Positions 18,726-27,612 of a DNA stretch of 64,000 nucleotides are shown here, piece by piece. The notes below the pieces were generated by a model that was given only the letters and a program-made list of their open reading frames with translations, did not search any database and was not told where the DNA came from. Source of the DNA: Halosaccharopolyspora lacisalsi (lineage in GTDB: Bacteria; Actinomycetota; Actinomycetes; Mycobacteriales; Pseudonocardiaceae); contig NZ_JACGWZ010000003.1 of the NCBI RefSeq assembly GCF_014137975.1, positions 337,501-401,500 on the forward strand, given 5' to 3'. Made by a program: the position numbers and the translations under genes. Each line of letters begins with the position of its first letter. Within the stretch, counting starts at the first letter, position 1.

Positions 18726-20040
18726 CGACGAGGAGGGCGCCAGCACGCTGGGTAGGGTGCGCCGTTGTTTTCGTAGCGGTGGAATATTTCTGGCTTCTGC
18801 GGCGTTCGGAGGATTCCTTTCCTGGATAATGGCGAGGACGGGGGGACCGCATACTGCCTTTTTTGGAGCCGGTGGTGTGGCGCTGGTTTTCGTCACGCTG
18901 GGTTTGACGATCGTGGCCCTGTGGAAATTGACCAGCGGCGGATGGCTGTGGTGGAAGTGGTGGGTTCCCGATTCCCGGGCTCGTCGCGGGATCGCCCGCT
19001 TCTTCGACGCCTTGCGCAAGAACACGAAACAACCCGCCCACAAGTGGCCGCTCTGGGCGCCCTTCATCATGGCCGTGGTGATGAGCTATGCGGCGTACTT
19101 CGACCACGGCGTTTTCCTGGCCAAGGCCCACGAGGGAACTCCGTCTCCGGAAGGGCGCCTCGTCGTCGAGTCGTGCGAGCCAAACTGGACGGTGCTTGGG
19201 CTGCGTTCTACGTGCACCGGGACAGTCACCCCGCTGTTGACCGACGATACGGAGCACTACGAAGCTTCGTTCTCGCGGTTCGACAGCGCCGACGTCGGCC
19301 GGTCCATCGACGTGTTTCGGTCCTACGGGATCCTGGCGGGGCAGTCCTGGACCGCAGCGCGGGAGGACGTGCCGCCGCCGCCGGCCGAGTTCTTGATCGG
19401 CGGCTCCCTTCTCGTGGCATTCGCTTTCTGGTATCTGTTCCTCGCGCGGCTCGTCGTCCTCGGTGTCGCTTTCGTGGCACGACAGTTTCGAAAGGATCCA
19501 GAGGGAGCGGCGGGGGCGGATGACTTTCCGAGAGAATCCGGAAATCGGTCGGAAGGAAACAGGAAGCACTCGAACATTCGGATTCCCGTTCCGCGGAGGC
19601 ACTGTTGGCGATACTGGGCCATCGCCGTCGTGCTGGCTTACGCGGCGTACTTCAGCTACGGACTTTTCCTTGGGGGTGATCAGGGCGGGAGTAAAATACT
19701 TTCCGTCAACGGGCACCTCGTTCTGGAGTCGTGTGAACCGAACTGGGCCATGCTGGGGATGCGGTCGCAGTGCGAGGGCGTGGTCGATCCGATACAGGGA
19801 TACGAGAATAACCAGCTTCGCTATGACAGGTCCTTTTCAGTGTTCGAGACGACTGATGTCGGCAAAAGAATACCTGTTTACTTGAGCGGGAGCAGTGAAT
19901 GGCAACCCAAGTATGAAGGTAGCGCACCTGGCTGGCTGGGCTTCATCGTGTTTCCACTGTTCCTTGGTACCTTGATCATGTTCTACAGGGGGCTTGTGAT
20001 CATCATTGGTGGCCTGGGTTCTCCCTTCTCCCGGTCATGA
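18715..20040 (+). CDS. Multi-TM protein with duplicated extracytoplasmic domain
   Basis: 441 residues. GTG 18715 was chosen for GGAG 5 nt upstream; it overlaps the WXG-like gene by 11 nt. About six TM segments. Two repeats (about residues 117-205 and 301-385) share A-V-V-x-x-Y-A-A-Y-F, then L-V-x-E-S-C-E-P-N-W-x-x-L-G-x-R-S-x-C-x-G, then S-F-S-x-F and D-V-G-x-x-I. Each unit thus has a TM helix and a small domain with two conserved cysteines, probably a disulfide outside the membrane. Third-position GC falls in places (for example 19676-19700 and 19805-19915), unlike the neighbours, hinting at recent acquisition. No family recognised. Position after a WXG-like gene makes an immunity or membrane-partner role possible. 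Confidence 0.6.
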   Translation: MISSDEEGASTLGRVRRCFRSGGIFLASAAFGGFLSWIMARTGGPHTAFFGAGGVALVFVTLGLTIVALWKLTSGGWLWWKWWVPDSRARRGIARFFDALRKNTKQPAHKWPLWAPFIMAVVMSYAAYFDHGVFLAKAHEGTPSPEGRLVVESCEPNWTVLGLRSTCTGTVTPLLTDDTEHYEASFSRFDSADVGRSIDVFRSYGILAGQSWTAAREDVPPPPAEFLIGGSLLVAFAFWYLFLARLVVLGVAFVARQFRKDPEGAAGADDFPRESGNRSEGNRKHSNIRIPVPRRHCWRYWAIAVVLAYAAYFSYGLFLGGDQGGSKILSVNGHLVLESCEPNWAMLGMRSQCEGVVDPIQGYENNQLRYDRSFSVFETTDVGKRIPVYLSGSSEWQPKYEGSAPGWLGFIVFPLFLGTLIMFYRGLVIIIGGLGSPFSRS

Positions 20041-20068
20041 GTCCGGCAGCCACAGCGAAGTCCGCTCC

Positions 20069-20743
20069 TCACGGCCAGGGGCCGAGGTCGGGGAGTGGCC
20101 CCTCGGAGGCCGGAAGCTGCTGAGGGGGCCGGCCGGCCATCCAGCAGGCCAGTGTGCGGCAGGAGCCGTTCAGCCGTGCCCGGCCGGTGCCGAAGCTCCA
20201 AGCGCGGTCGAGATCGTCCGGGGCGACGGTGACGTCGCTTCCCTCCAGGCGCGGACTCAGGAAGTCGATGGCGTGCTCGGAGAACTCCGGTGACCAGTCC
20301 TCCTCGGTGCGGCCGAGGAGGAGGTCGACGGCGTGGATCTCGTTCTCCCGCCAACGGCAGAGCAGCAGGTCCCCGACCGTGCCGTCGCGGAACTTGACCG
20401 GCCTGTCCCAGTCCTCGCCGCTCAGGCCCTCCCACACGGCTTCCAGCTCCTCCTGGTGGGCGGTCAGCATCCGCACGAGCTCGCCCGCCTCCCGCCGCGC
20501 GTCCCGTTCGATGGCCTCGTCGCGGTCCCCGTCGGGGTAGTTCTCGACGAGCTCGCCCCGCGACGCGTGGACGGTGACCCGCGTGAGCGCCCGAGCGTTG
20601 TGCGCGAGGTGGGCGAGCACGTGTCCCCTGGTCCAGCCCGGCAGCAGGGTCGGCTGCCGGAGCGTCCCGGCGTGGAGCCCGATGACCAGGTCGAACAGGT
20701 TTCGGTGGCCGCGCCGTACCTGCTCGAGCACGGTGGGGGTCAT
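20069..20743 (-). CDS. DinB-fold, maleylpyruvate isomerase-type mycothiol-dependent protein
   Basis: 224 residues from ATG 20743; a GTG at 20761 six codons upstream is an alternative. The start LLPGWTRGHVLAHLAHNARAL holds the first metal-ligand histidine (H48) and matches the TIGR03083/03086-like group. Glu133 and His137 (RENEIHAVDLLLG, ExxxH) complete the DinB zinc triad. Family members use mycothiol as thiol cofactor for isomerisation or S-transfer, for example maleylpyruvate isomerase. No gentisate pathway gene is nearby, so the substrate is open. It is divergent from valS with about 87 nt between starts. TAGGGT (minus strand, 20788-20783) is a candidate -10. Confidence 0.75.
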   Translation of the reverse strand: MTPTVLEQVRRGHRNLFDLVIGLHAGTLRQPTLLPGWTRGHVLAHLAHNARALTRVTVHASRGELVENYPDGDRDEAIERDARREAGELVRMLTAHQEELEAVWEGLSGEDWDRPVKFRDGTVGDLLLCRWRENEIHAVDLLLGRTEEDWSPEFSEHAIDFLSPRLEGSDVTVAPDDLDRAWSFGTGRARLNGSCRTLACWMAGRPPQQLPASEGPLPDLGPWP

Positions 20744-20818
20744 GGCGGTGAGCGCCTCCACGTCGGGGTCGGTAGAGCCGATACCCTAGCACCGCACGAG
20801 GTCCCGGAACACGGTTCG

Positions 20819-20824
20819 TAGAAT
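20819..20824 (+). promoter_or_regulatory. valS -10 box (TAGAAT), leaderless start
   Basis: TAGAAT ends 6 nt before the valS GTG, and no Shine-Dalgarno sequence is present. Transcription would begin at or next to the start codon. Confidence 0.6.
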
Positions 20825-20830
20825 TCCCGT

Positions 20831-23464
20831 GTGACACGAACCAGCGCAGCGCAGTCCCGTGAACTTCCGTCGACCTGGAACCCGGCCGACGTAGAGGCCG
20901 AGCTGTACCAGCGCTGGGTGGACCGGGGCTATTTCACCGCCGACCCGCACAGCGACAAGCCGCCCTTCTCGATCGTCATCCCGCCGCCGAACGTGACCGG
21001 CAGCCTGCACATCGGCCATGCCTTCGAGCACACCCTGATGGACCTGCTCACGCGGCGCCGCCGGATGCAGGGCTACGAGGCGCTGTGGCTGCCGGGCATG
21101 GACCACGCCAGCATCGCCGTGCAGGCGCTCGTCGAGCAGCAGCTGCGCGAGGAGGGCGTCGACCACCGCGAGCTGGGGCGGCAGGGCTTCCTCGACCGCG
21201 TGTGGCAGTGGAAGGAGCAGCACGGCGGGGCGATCCTGTCCCAGATGCGGCGCCTCGGCGACGGCGTGGACTGGACCCGCGAGCGCTTCACCATGGACGA
21301 GGGCCTGTCCCGCGCCGTCCAGACCATCTTCAAGAAGCTCTACGACGACGGACTGATCTACCGCGCGGAGCAGCTCGTCAACTGGTCTCCGGAGATGCGC
21401 ACCGCGATCTCCGACATCGAGGTCGACCACAAGGAGGTCGAGGGCGAGTTGGTGTCCATGCGCTACGGCGACGGCGAGAACTCGCTGGTCGTGGCGACCA
21501 CCCGCGTCGAGACGATGCTCGGTGACACCGCCGTGGCGGTGCACCCCGACGACGAGCGCTACCAGCACATGGTCGGCACCGAGATCGAGCTGCCGCTGAC
21601 CGGTCGCAAGATCCCGGTCGTCGCCGACTCCCACGTCGACCCCGAGTTCGGCAGCGGTGCCGTGAAGGTGACCCCGGCCCACGACCCGAACGACTTCGAG
21701 ATCGGGCGCCGCCACGGCCTTCCGATGCCGACGATCATGGACGAGCGTGGCCGGATCGCCGACAGCGGCACCGCCTTCGACGGGATGGACCGGTTCGCCG
21801 CGCGCGAGGCCATTCGCGAGGCGCTGCGCGAGCAGGGCCGCATCGTCGCGGAGAAGCGCCCGTACCTGCACAGCGTCGGGCACAGTTCCCGCTCCAAGGA
21901 GCCGATCGAGCCGCGGCTGTCGCTGCAGTGGTTCGTCAAGGTCGCCCCGTTGGCCGAGGGGGCCGGTGACGCCGTGCGCGACGGCCGGGTGGCGGTGCAC
22001 CCGCCGGAGCTTGCCAAGCGCTACTTCGACTGGATCGACAACCTGCACGACTGGGCCATCTCGCGGCAGATGTGGTGGGGCCACCGGCTCCCGATCTGGT
22101 ACGGCCCCGGCGGCGAGGTCGTCTGCGTCGGGCCGGACGAGGAGCCGCCGAGCGGCGAGGGATGGCGTCAGGACGAGGACGTGCTCGACACCTGGTTCTC
22201 CTCGGGCCTGTGGCCGTTCTCCACGATGGGGTGGCCCGACGACACCGCCGACCTGCACAAGTTCTACCCGACCAGCGTGCTGGTCACCGGCTACGACATC
22301 CTGTTCTTCTGGGTCGCGCGGATGATGATGCTCGGCCTCTACGCGATGGACGGGGTCGAGCCGTTCAAGGTCATCGCGCTGCACGGCATGGTGCGCGACC
22401 CCTACGGCAAGAAGATGTCCAAGAGCGCGGGCAACACCGTCGACCCGTTGCAGTGGATGGACACCTACGGCAGCGACGCGGTGCGGTTCACCCTCGCCCG
22501 CGGCGCCAACCCCGGTACCGACGCGCCGATGAGCGAGGAGTGGGTCTCCGGAGCCCGCAGCTTCACCACGAAGCTGTGGAACGCCACGCGGTTCGCGCTG
22601 GCCAAGGGGGCCGTCGCCGGGCGGGACCTGCCGCCGCGCGCCGAGCTGACCGACGCCGACCGCTGGATCCTGGACCGCACCGACGCCCTGGTGGCCGAGG
22701 TGGACGAGCTCATGGAGGACTTCCAGTTCGCCAAGTCCACCGAGGCGCTGTACCACTTCACCTGGGACGAGTTCTGCGACTGGTACGTCGAGCTGTCGAA
22801 GACGCAGCTCGACGAGGGGCAGGAGCGCGCCGAGTCGACCCGCGCGGTTCTCGGGCACGTGCTCGACGTGCTGCTGCGGCTGCTGCACCCGACCATCCCG
22901 TTCGTCACCGAGGAGCTCTGGACGACGCTGACGGGCGGGGAGTCCCTGGTCGTGGCCGACTGGCCGAAGCCGACGGGTGAACCCGCCGACGAGGGGGCCG
23001 CCCGGCGGGTCGCCGCGGTGCAGAAGCTGGTCACCGAGATCCGCCGGTTCCGTTCCGACCAGGGCCTCAAGCCGGGGCAGAAGGTCGCGGCCAACCTCGG
23101 CGGGATCGAGGCCGCCGGACTGGGAGAGCACGTGCCCGCGATCCGCTCGCTGGTCCGGATCACCGAACCGGGGGAGGAGTTCGCCTCCACCGCCTCGATC
23201 GAGGTCGGGCTCGCCACCGGTGACGTGACCGTGGAGCTGGACCTGTCCGGAGCGGTCGACGTCGCCGCCGAGCGCAAGCGCCTGACCAAGGACCTCGCGG
23301 CGGCGGAGAAGGAGCTCTCCGGCACCGAGCAGAAGCTGGACAACCCGTCGTTCACCGCCAAGGCGCCGGCCGAGGTCGTCGACAAGATCCGTGCTCGGCG
23401 GGAGACGGCTCGTGGTGAGGTCGATCGCATCAACGCCCGGCTGGCATCCCTGCCGCAGGAGTAG
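20831..23464 (+). CDS. valS: Valyl-tRNA synthetase
   Basis: An 877-residue class I synthetase from GTG 20831. HIGH box [10 protein letters not shown] near residue 60 and KMSKS box (KKMSKSAGN) near residue 527. Between them lie the CP1 editing domain (about 190-330, with the [23 protein letters not shown] hallmark in parts) and the anticodon-binding helical domain (about 600-750). The C terminus is the usual valine-enzyme coiled coil ([18 protein letters not shown]). It charges tRNA-Val and edits mischarged Thr. It is followed by folC with 87 nt between them, containing an 18-bp tandem duplication. The start appears leaderless. Confidence 0.97.
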   Translation: MTRTSAAQSRELPSTWNPADVEAELYQRWVDRGYFTADPHSDKPPFSIVIPPPNVTGSLHIGHAFEHTLMDLLTRRRRMQGYEALWLPGMDHASIAVQALVEQQLREEGVDHRELGRQGFLDRVWQWKEQHGGAILSQMRRLGDGVDWTRERFTMDEGLSRAVQTIFKKLYDDGLIYRAEQLVNWSPEMRTAISDIEVDHKEVEGELVSMRYGDGENSLVVATTRVETMLGDTAVAVHPDDERYQHMVGTEIELPLTGRKIPVVADSHVDPEFGSGAVKVTPAHDPNDFEIGRRHGLPMPTIMDERGRIADSGTAFDGMDRFAAREAIREALREQGRIVAEKRPYLHSVGHSSRSKEPIEPRLSLQWFVKVAPLAEGAGDAVRDGRVAVHPPELAKRYFDWIDNLHDWAISRQMWWGHRLPIWYGPGGEVVCVGPDEEPPSGEGWRQDEDVLDTWFSSGLWPFSTMGWPDDTADLHKFYPTSVLVTGYDILFFWVARMMMLGLYAMDGVEPFKVIALHGMVRDPYGKKMSKSAGNTVDPLQWMDTYGSDAVRFTLARGANPGTDAPMSEEWVSGARSFTTKLWNATRFALAKGAVAGRDLPPRAELTDADRWILDRTDALVAEVDELMEDFQFAKSTEALYHFTWDEFCDWYVELSKTQLDEGQERAESTRAVLGHVLDVLLRLLHPTIPFVTEELWTTLTGGESLVVADWPKPTGEPADEGAARRVAAVQKLVTEIRRFRSDQGLKPGQKVAANLGGIEAAGLGEHVPAIRSLVRITEPGEEFASTASIEVGLATGDVTVELDLSGAVDVAAERKRLTKDLAAAEKELSGTEQKLDNPSFTAKAPAEVVDKIRARRETARGEVDRINARLASLPQE

Positions 23465-23494
23465 GGGGTTCCGGCGACGTAGACTCTTCGCCGG

Positions 23495-23530
23495 CGTGGC
23501 AACAGGGCCGTTCGTGGCAACAGGGCCGTT
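23495..23530 (+). repeat. Exact 18-bp tandem duplication upstream of folC
   Basis: CGTGGCAACAGGGCCGTT occurs at 23495-23512 and again at 23513-23530 without mismatch, 22 nt before the folC start. It looks like a recent slippage or duplication in the folC leader. Confidence 0.9.
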
Positions 23531-23551
23531 TTTCGACAGGGGAGTGACAGC

Positions 23552-24919
23552 GTGACCGGCACGGAGTCCAGCGGGCTGCAAGAGCTGCGGGTCGTGGAGG
23601 CCGAGCTCAACGAGCGCCGGCCGGAAACCCAGATCGAGCCTTCGCTCGACCGGATCAGGGCGTTGACGGACCTGCTGGCCGAGCCGCAGCGCGGGTATCC
23701 CGTTCTGCACGTCGCCGGAACCAACGGCAAGTCGTCCACCGCGCGCATGGTCGACGCCCTGCTCAGCCGCATCGGGTTGCGCGTCGGTCGCTACACGAGC
23801 CCGCACCTCCAGATGGCCACCGAGCGCATCAGCATCGACGCTCGTCCGATCAGCCCGGCCGACTACGTCGAGGCCTATCGCGACGTCGCTCCCTACGTGT
23901 CCCTGGTGGACTCCCGCAGCGACGTGCCGATGAGCAAGTTCGAGGTGCTGACCGGGATGGCCTTCGCCGCCTTCGCCGACGCCCCGGTGGAGGCGGCGGT
24001 CCTGGAGGTGGGACTCGGCGGAAGCTGGGACGCCACCAACGTGGCCGACGCGCACATAGCGGTGCTGTGCCCGGTCTCGGTCGATCACACCGACTACCTG
24101 GGCTCCGACCTCGCCGGTATCGCCGGGGAGAAGGCCGGAGTGATCAAGTCCGAATCGGTGGTGGTGCTGGCCGCGCAACCCGCCGAGGTGGAGCAGGTCG
24201 TCATGGAACGCGTCGCCGAGATGGACGCCACCGTCGCCCGTGAGGGGCACGAGTTCGGCGTGCTGGAGCGCACCGTGGCCGTCGGCGGCCAGATGGTGCG
24301 GCTGCAGGGGCTCAGCGGTGTCTACGACGAGGTGTTCCTGCCGGTGCACGGCGAGCACCAGGCGCGGAACGCGGCGATCGCGCTGGCCACCGTCGAGGCG
24401 TTCTTCGGCGCCGGGTCCGATCGTCAGCTCGACATCGACTCCGTTCGCGACGGCTTCGCGAGCGTGATCACTCCCGGGCGCCTCGAACGGGTCCGTTCCG
24501 CACCTACGGTGCTGGTCGACGCCGCGCACAATCCGCACGGCGCGCGAGCGCTGGCGGACGCGGTGAGTTCGGAGTTCTCCTTCCGGCGCCTGGTCGCGGT
24601 GGTCGGCATCATGGGCGACAAGGACGCCCGCGGCATCCTGAGCGAGCTGGAACCCGTGGTGGAGGAGCTGGTGATCACCCGCAACTCGTCGTCGCGCTCG
24701 ATGGACCCCGACGAACTCGCCGGGGTGGCCTCCGAGCTGTTCGGGCAGGAGCGCATCGTCGTCGAGGCCCGACTGGACGACGCGGTCGAGACCGCGATCG
24801 GGATGGCCGAGGAGACCTCGGACCCGAACGAGTCGATCACCGGTGGTGGTGTGGTGATCACCGGATCGGTCGTGACCGCGGGTGAGGGCCGGGCACTGTT
24901 CGGCAAGGAGCCCGTGTGA
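23552..24919 (+). CDS. folC: FolC, dihydrofolate/folylpolyglutamate synthase
   Basis: 455 residues from GTG 23552, with GGGGAG 7 nt upstream. P-loop LHVAGTNGKSSTARM near residue 54, the omega-loop/substrate motif RYTSPHL, the Mur-ligase-type centre VLEVGLGGSWDATN (about 155) and VDHTDYLG, and the C-terminal domain with VDAAHNPHGARAL. It adds glutamate to dihydropteroate and to tetrahydrofolates in the cytoplasm. The order valS-folC-DUF4233-ndk matches mycobacteria, though two PIN-toxin modules and an alcohol dehydrogenase are inserted here before ndk. The stop overlaps the next start by 4 bp (GTGA). Confidence 0.96.
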   Translation: MTGTESSGLQELRVVEAELNERRPETQIEPSLDRIRALTDLLAEPQRGYPVLHVAGTNGKSSTARMVDALLSRIGLRVGRYTSPHLQMATERISIDARPISPADYVEAYRDVAPYVSLVDSRSDVPMSKFEVLTGMAFAAFADAPVEAAVLEVGLGGSWDATNVADAHIAVLCPVSVDHTDYLGSDLAGIAGEKAGVIKSESVVVLAAQPAEVEQVVMERVAEMDATVAREGHEFGVLERTVAVGGQMVRLQGLSGVYDEVFLPVHGEHQARNAAIALATVEAFFGAGSDRQLDIDSVRDGFASVITPGRLERVRSAPTVLVDAAHNPHGARALADAVSSEFSFRRLVAVVGIMGDKDARGILSELEPVVEELVITRNSSSRSMDPDELAGVASELFGQERIVVEARLDDAVETAIGMAEETSDPNESITGGGVVITGSVVTAGEGRALFGKEPV

Positions 24920-25368
24920 CCGCGTCGAATCCGGAGGAGCCCGCACGGGAGGAGGGCCTGCCGACGGCTCCTCCCGAGGTGCGCGACCCCTGGAAGGGGT
25001 TGCGCGGGGTCATGGCGGGCACGCTGGTGCTGGAGTTCATCGTGTTCGGCCTCGCCCTGCCGGTCGTCTGGCAGCTCGGGGCCGGGGTCGGCAGCGTCGG
25101 CTTCGCCGTGGTGGGCGCGCTGGCGGTGCTGATGCTGGTCGCGGCGTTCGTGCAGCGCCGCTCGTGGGGGCTGGGGTTCGCGCTGGCCCTCCAGGCGGCG
25201 ATGATCCTGTGCTTCTTCGCGCATCCGGCCATCGGAGTCATGGGGCTGCTCTTCGCCGGGATCTGGGGCTACATGCTCTACCTGCGTCGCGATGTCGCCC
25301 GGCGGATGCGCGAGGGGCGCCTGGCCGACCAACTGGGCCACCCACCCGGTCACCCTCCGCAGTCCTGA
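24916..25368 (+). CDS. DUF4233 membrane protein
   Basis: 150 residues from GTG 24916, overlapping the folC stop (GTGA), hence translationally coupled. A polar N-terminal 30 residues lead to four hydrophobic segments (about 33-55, 58-82, 87-105, 108-125), then a basic C-terminal tail. This fits DUF4233, a small four-TM family found directly after folC in most actinobacteria (the position of Rv2446c in M. tuberculosis, as I recall). Function unknown. The persistent coupling to folC suggests a folate- or envelope-related role, which is only an inference. Confidence 0.8.
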   Translation: MTASNPEEPAREEGLPTAPPEVRDPWKGLRGVMAGTLVLEFIVFGLALPVVWQLGAGVGSVGFAVVGALAVLMLVAAFVQRRSWGLGFALALQAAMILCFFAHPAIGVMGLLFAGIWGYMLYLRRDVARRMREGRLADQLGHPPGHPPQS

Positions 25369-25389
25369 TTTCGCCCGTCCGAGGGTGGT

Positions 25390-25415
25390 GCATCATGATG
25401 CGGTCTGCGTATTCT
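25390..25415 (+). promoter_or_regulatory. Palindrome and -10 of the vapBC-type module
   Basis: A perfect 12-bp palindrome GCATCATGATGC (25390-25401) lies 8 nt before TATTCT (25410-25415), a -10 box ending 7 nt before the antitoxin ATG. The layout suits autorepression by a ribbon-helix-helix antitoxin and a leaderless transcript. Confidence 0.5.
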
Positions 25416-25422
25416 CGTATGT

Positions 25423-25683
25423 ATGACGACGGCGACGAGGACCACCATCACCATCGAGGGTGATCTGCTGGATCATCTGAAGAAGCGTGCGGCGATGGAG
25501 CGCACGACCGTTAGTGCCTTGATCGACGAGGACGTGCGCTTCGCCGAGTTGCGCCGGTCCGAGATGGAGAGCAAGGAGGTCCCGCGGTTCACGCTGCCGA
25601 CCTTCGATCTCGGTGAGCCGAAGCCGGGTGTGGACCTGGCGAACAATGCCGCACTGCGCGACTTCATGGACGACGAGAGGTGA
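25423..25683 (+). CDS. VapB-type ribbon-helix-helix antitoxin
   Basis: 86 residues. The N-terminal 50 residues (TRTTITIEGDLLDHLKKRAAMERTTVSALI) form a ribbon-helix-helix: a beta strand of alternating T/I, then two helices. The tail (PTFDLGEPKPGVDLANNAALRDFMDD) is the acidic toxin-wrapping segment typical of VapB partners of this PIN subfamily. It should bind DNA as a dimer at the adjacent palindrome and neutralise the PIN toxin encoded next, whose GTG overlaps its stop by 4 bp. No Shine-Dalgarno is seen, in keeping with a leaderless message. Confidence 0.82.
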   Translation: MTTATRTTITIEGDLLDHLKKRAAMERTTVSALIDEDVRFAELRRSEMESKEVPRFTLPTFDLGEPKPGVDLANNAALRDFMDDER

Positions 25684-26117
25684 TCGCCTGCGATGTCAAC
25701 GTGCTGCTGAACGCGCAGAACGTTGCGCTGCCGGATCACTCCGCCTACTACGAATGGCTCGAAGAGGCGCTCAACGGCCCCACGCCGGTGGGTGTTCCGT
25801 CGTTGGTGTTCAGTGGATACCTACGTGTCGTGACCAACCCCAGGGTATGGCCGGGGTGGCTGGCACCGGACAAGGCACTGGAGTTCGTCAACGTGATTCG
25901 TTCGGCGCCTGCTTTCGTCCCACTGGACCCCGGCCCCAGGCACTGGGACATTTTTGCCGAGCTGTGTCGGAAGGCCGATGCCAAGGGCAACCTCGTCCCC
26001 GACGCGTATTTGGCGGCCATCGCGATCGAGCACGGCTGCGAGTGGATCACCGCTGATCGTGGGTTCGCCCGCTATCCCGGTCTGAGGTGGCGCCACCCGT
26101 TGGATTCGTCGGACTAG
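25680..26117 (+). CDS. VapC-type PIN-domain toxin
   Basis: 145 residues from GTG 25680, overlapping the antitoxin stop. PIN fold ribonuclease: Asp5 (IACDVNVLL), a central aspartate in GNLVPDAYLAAIAIEHG and Asp near 125 (WITADRGFARYPGLRW). As is usual in this subfamily (the TNPRV type), the second acidic position is not an obvious Glu. Such toxins cleave tRNA or rRNA when the antitoxin is degraded, for example by the ClpP proteases encoded 18 kb away. The gene is convergent with the alcohol dehydrogenase, overlapping its stop by 4 nt. Confidence 0.85.
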   Translation: MIACDVNVLLNAQNVALPDHSAYYEWLEEALNGPTPVGVPSLVFSGYLRVVTNPRVWPGWLAPDKALEFVNVIRSAPAFVPLDPGPRHWDIFAELCRKADAKGNLVPDAYLAAIAIEHGCEWITADRGFARYPGLRWRHPLDSSD

Positions 26118-27214
26118 CCGATGTCGATCATGGCTCGGCCGCGTACCTCGCCGCGGTCCAGCGCCGCGTAGGCCTCGCCGACCTCCTCCAGCGGGTAGCG
26201 GCGGCTGACGGTGTCCTGCGGGCGGAGTCGGCCGCGTGCCACCAGGTCGAGCAGCACCGGCATGTCACGTCGTGGCTTGGCCCCGTAGGACCCCTTGATC
26301 TGCAGTTTCTTCCTGGCGAGGGTGCCGAGGTCGAGCTCGCCGGTGGTGCCCTTGGGGGCGATGCCGACCATGACGGCCTGGCCGCCCTCGACCACCGAGT
26401 CCCGCGCGACGGCGAAGGTGCTCGCACTCCCCAGGGCCTCGAACGCCACATCGACCCCGCGCCCGCCGGTGGCCTCCCGCACGGCCGCGACCGCGTCCAC
26501 CGTACCGGAGTTGACCGTGTGCGTGGCGCCGAGCTCGCGGGCGTCGGCCAGCTTCTCGTCGCTGATGTCGACGGCCACGATCACCGAGGCCCCGAACACC
26601 GCCGCGAGCTGGATCAGCGCCGAGCCGACGCCGCCGGCGGCGATGACCGCCACCGCGTCCCCCACCCGCACGTCGGCCGTGTGCCGCAGCGCCCCGTAGG
26701 CGGTCATGGTCGAGCAGCCGATCGAGGCGACGTCGGCCAACTCGACGTTGTCGGGAACCCGGTAGACCGAGGTGGTCGGGGTCACCGAGCGCTGCGCCAG
26801 CCCGCCCATCGAGTACATCCACACCGGCTCGCCGTCGGGTCGGCGCAGCCGGGTGTCGCCGTCGTAGAGCTGGCCCTTGGCCCGGTTGTAGGCGAAGAAG
26901 TTCAGGCAGATCTCCTCGTTCCCGCTCGCGCACTGCGCGCAGTCCCCGCAGGGCATGATGAAGCTCGTGACCACGCGGTCGCCGACCGCCAGGTCGGTGA
27001 CGTCCGACCCCAGCTCGCTGATCACGCCGGCGACCTCGTGCCCGAGCACACCGGGGGTGGGGAACGGGAGCTCGCCCTTGAGCACGTGCAGGTCCGAGTG
27101 GCAGGCGCCGCACGAGGTGACGTCGACGGCCACCTCGCCGCGGGAGGGACGCGGATCGGCCAGCTCCTCGATCCGGAGCGGTTCGTTCGGGGCGGTGTGC
27201 ACGGCGGCGCGCAT
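26114..27214 (-). CDS. Zinc-dependent alcohol dehydrogenase (MDR family)
   Basis: A 366-residue class III-like enzyme from ATG 27214. Catalytic zinc ligands: Cys in SCGACHSDLH, the GHEVAG glutamate/histidine and the conserved CSTMTAYGAL cysteine. The structural zinc lobe has four Cys (CGDCAQCASGNEEIC). The Rossmann loop is AAGGVGSALIQLA, with an acidic residue after strand 2 (VDISDEK), favouring NAD. It oxidises alcohols or aldehyde adducts. It is monocistronic between the two PIN modules and is not part of the mycobacterial order at this place, so it is probably an insertion. The substrate is undetermined. Confidence 0.88.
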   Translation of the reverse strand: MRAAVHTAPNEPLRIEELADPRPSRGEVAVDVTSCGACHSDLHVLKGELPFPTPGVLGHEVAGVISELGSDVTDLAVGDRVVTSFIMPCGDCAQCASGNEEICLNFFAYNRAKGQLYDGDTRLRRPDGEPVWMYSMGGLAQRSVTPTTSVYRVPDNVELADVASIGCSTMTAYGALRHTADVRVGDAVAVIAAGGVGSALIQLAAVFGASVIVAVDISDEKLADARELGATHTVNSGTVDAVAAVREATGGRGVDVAFEALGSASTFAVARDSVVEGGQAVMVGIAPKGTTGELDLGTLARKKLQIKGSYGAKPRRDMPVLLDLVARGRLRPQDTVSRRYPLEEVGEAYAALDRGEVRGRAMIDIG

Positions 27215-27345
27215 CGCGGCTCTCCTCGCTCGCTGTCCCGGCCCGGACCGGCCGGTCGGTATGCCGTCGAATCTATCGTCGTGCTCCCGTTCACACCAGA
27301 GTCAGCGCGTGGTGGAGCCACACGAGCGAGTGATGATCATGATGT

Positions 27346-27375
27346 AAGAGTAAGGACGGTAGTATTCCTACTCTT
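27346..27375 (+). promoter_or_regulatory. Inverted repeat operator at the AbrB-type antitoxin start
   Basis: AAGAGTA (27346-27352) and TACTCTT (27369-27375) are inverted repeats 16 nt apart, the second ending at the antitoxin GTG. TAGTAT (27360-27365) between them fits a -10 box. The layout predicts autorepression by the swapped-hairpin antitoxin. Confidence 0.5.
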
Positions 27376-27612
27376 GTGCGAGTAACCGAAAAGGGTCAGG
27401 CCACCATCCCGGTCGACAAGCGCGAGCAGTACGGCATCATGCCCGGCGACGAGGTCGAGTTCGTCGACGGGGAGGACGCCCTCGTGCTCAGGCGCAGTCA
27501 CGCGAGCCCGAATCGGGGACGACGCCTGGTCGGACACCTGACGGGGCGAGCCGGTGGCGAGGGCATGAGTACCGACGAGATCATGGAACTGACGCGTGGA
27601 GAGCGAGCGTAA
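27376..27612 (+). CDS. AbrB/MazE-fold (SpoVT) antitoxin
   Basis: 78 residues from GTG 27376. The N-terminal swapped-hairpin DNA-binding motif is clear: VRVTEKGQATIPVDKREQYG, then PGDEVEFVDGEDALVLRR. The C-terminal third ([27 protein letters not shown]) is the toxin-binding tail. The following PIN toxin starts inside it (17-nt overlap), so translation is coupled. An inverted repeat surrounds the promoter. The fold is that of VapB/MazE antitoxins, distinct from the ribbon-helix-helix antitoxin 2 kb upstream. Confidence 0.85.
   Translation: MRVTEKGQATIPVDKREQYGIMPGDEVEFVDGEDALVLRRSHASPNRGRRLVGHLTGRAGGEGMSTDEIMELTRGERA

Noticed and set aside
20786-24946. A 1386-codon open frame on the minus strand opposite valS and folC
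   Set aside because: It is the usual antisense shadow of GC-rich genes. Its composition is His/Arg/Val-rich with no motifs, and both opposite genes are certain.
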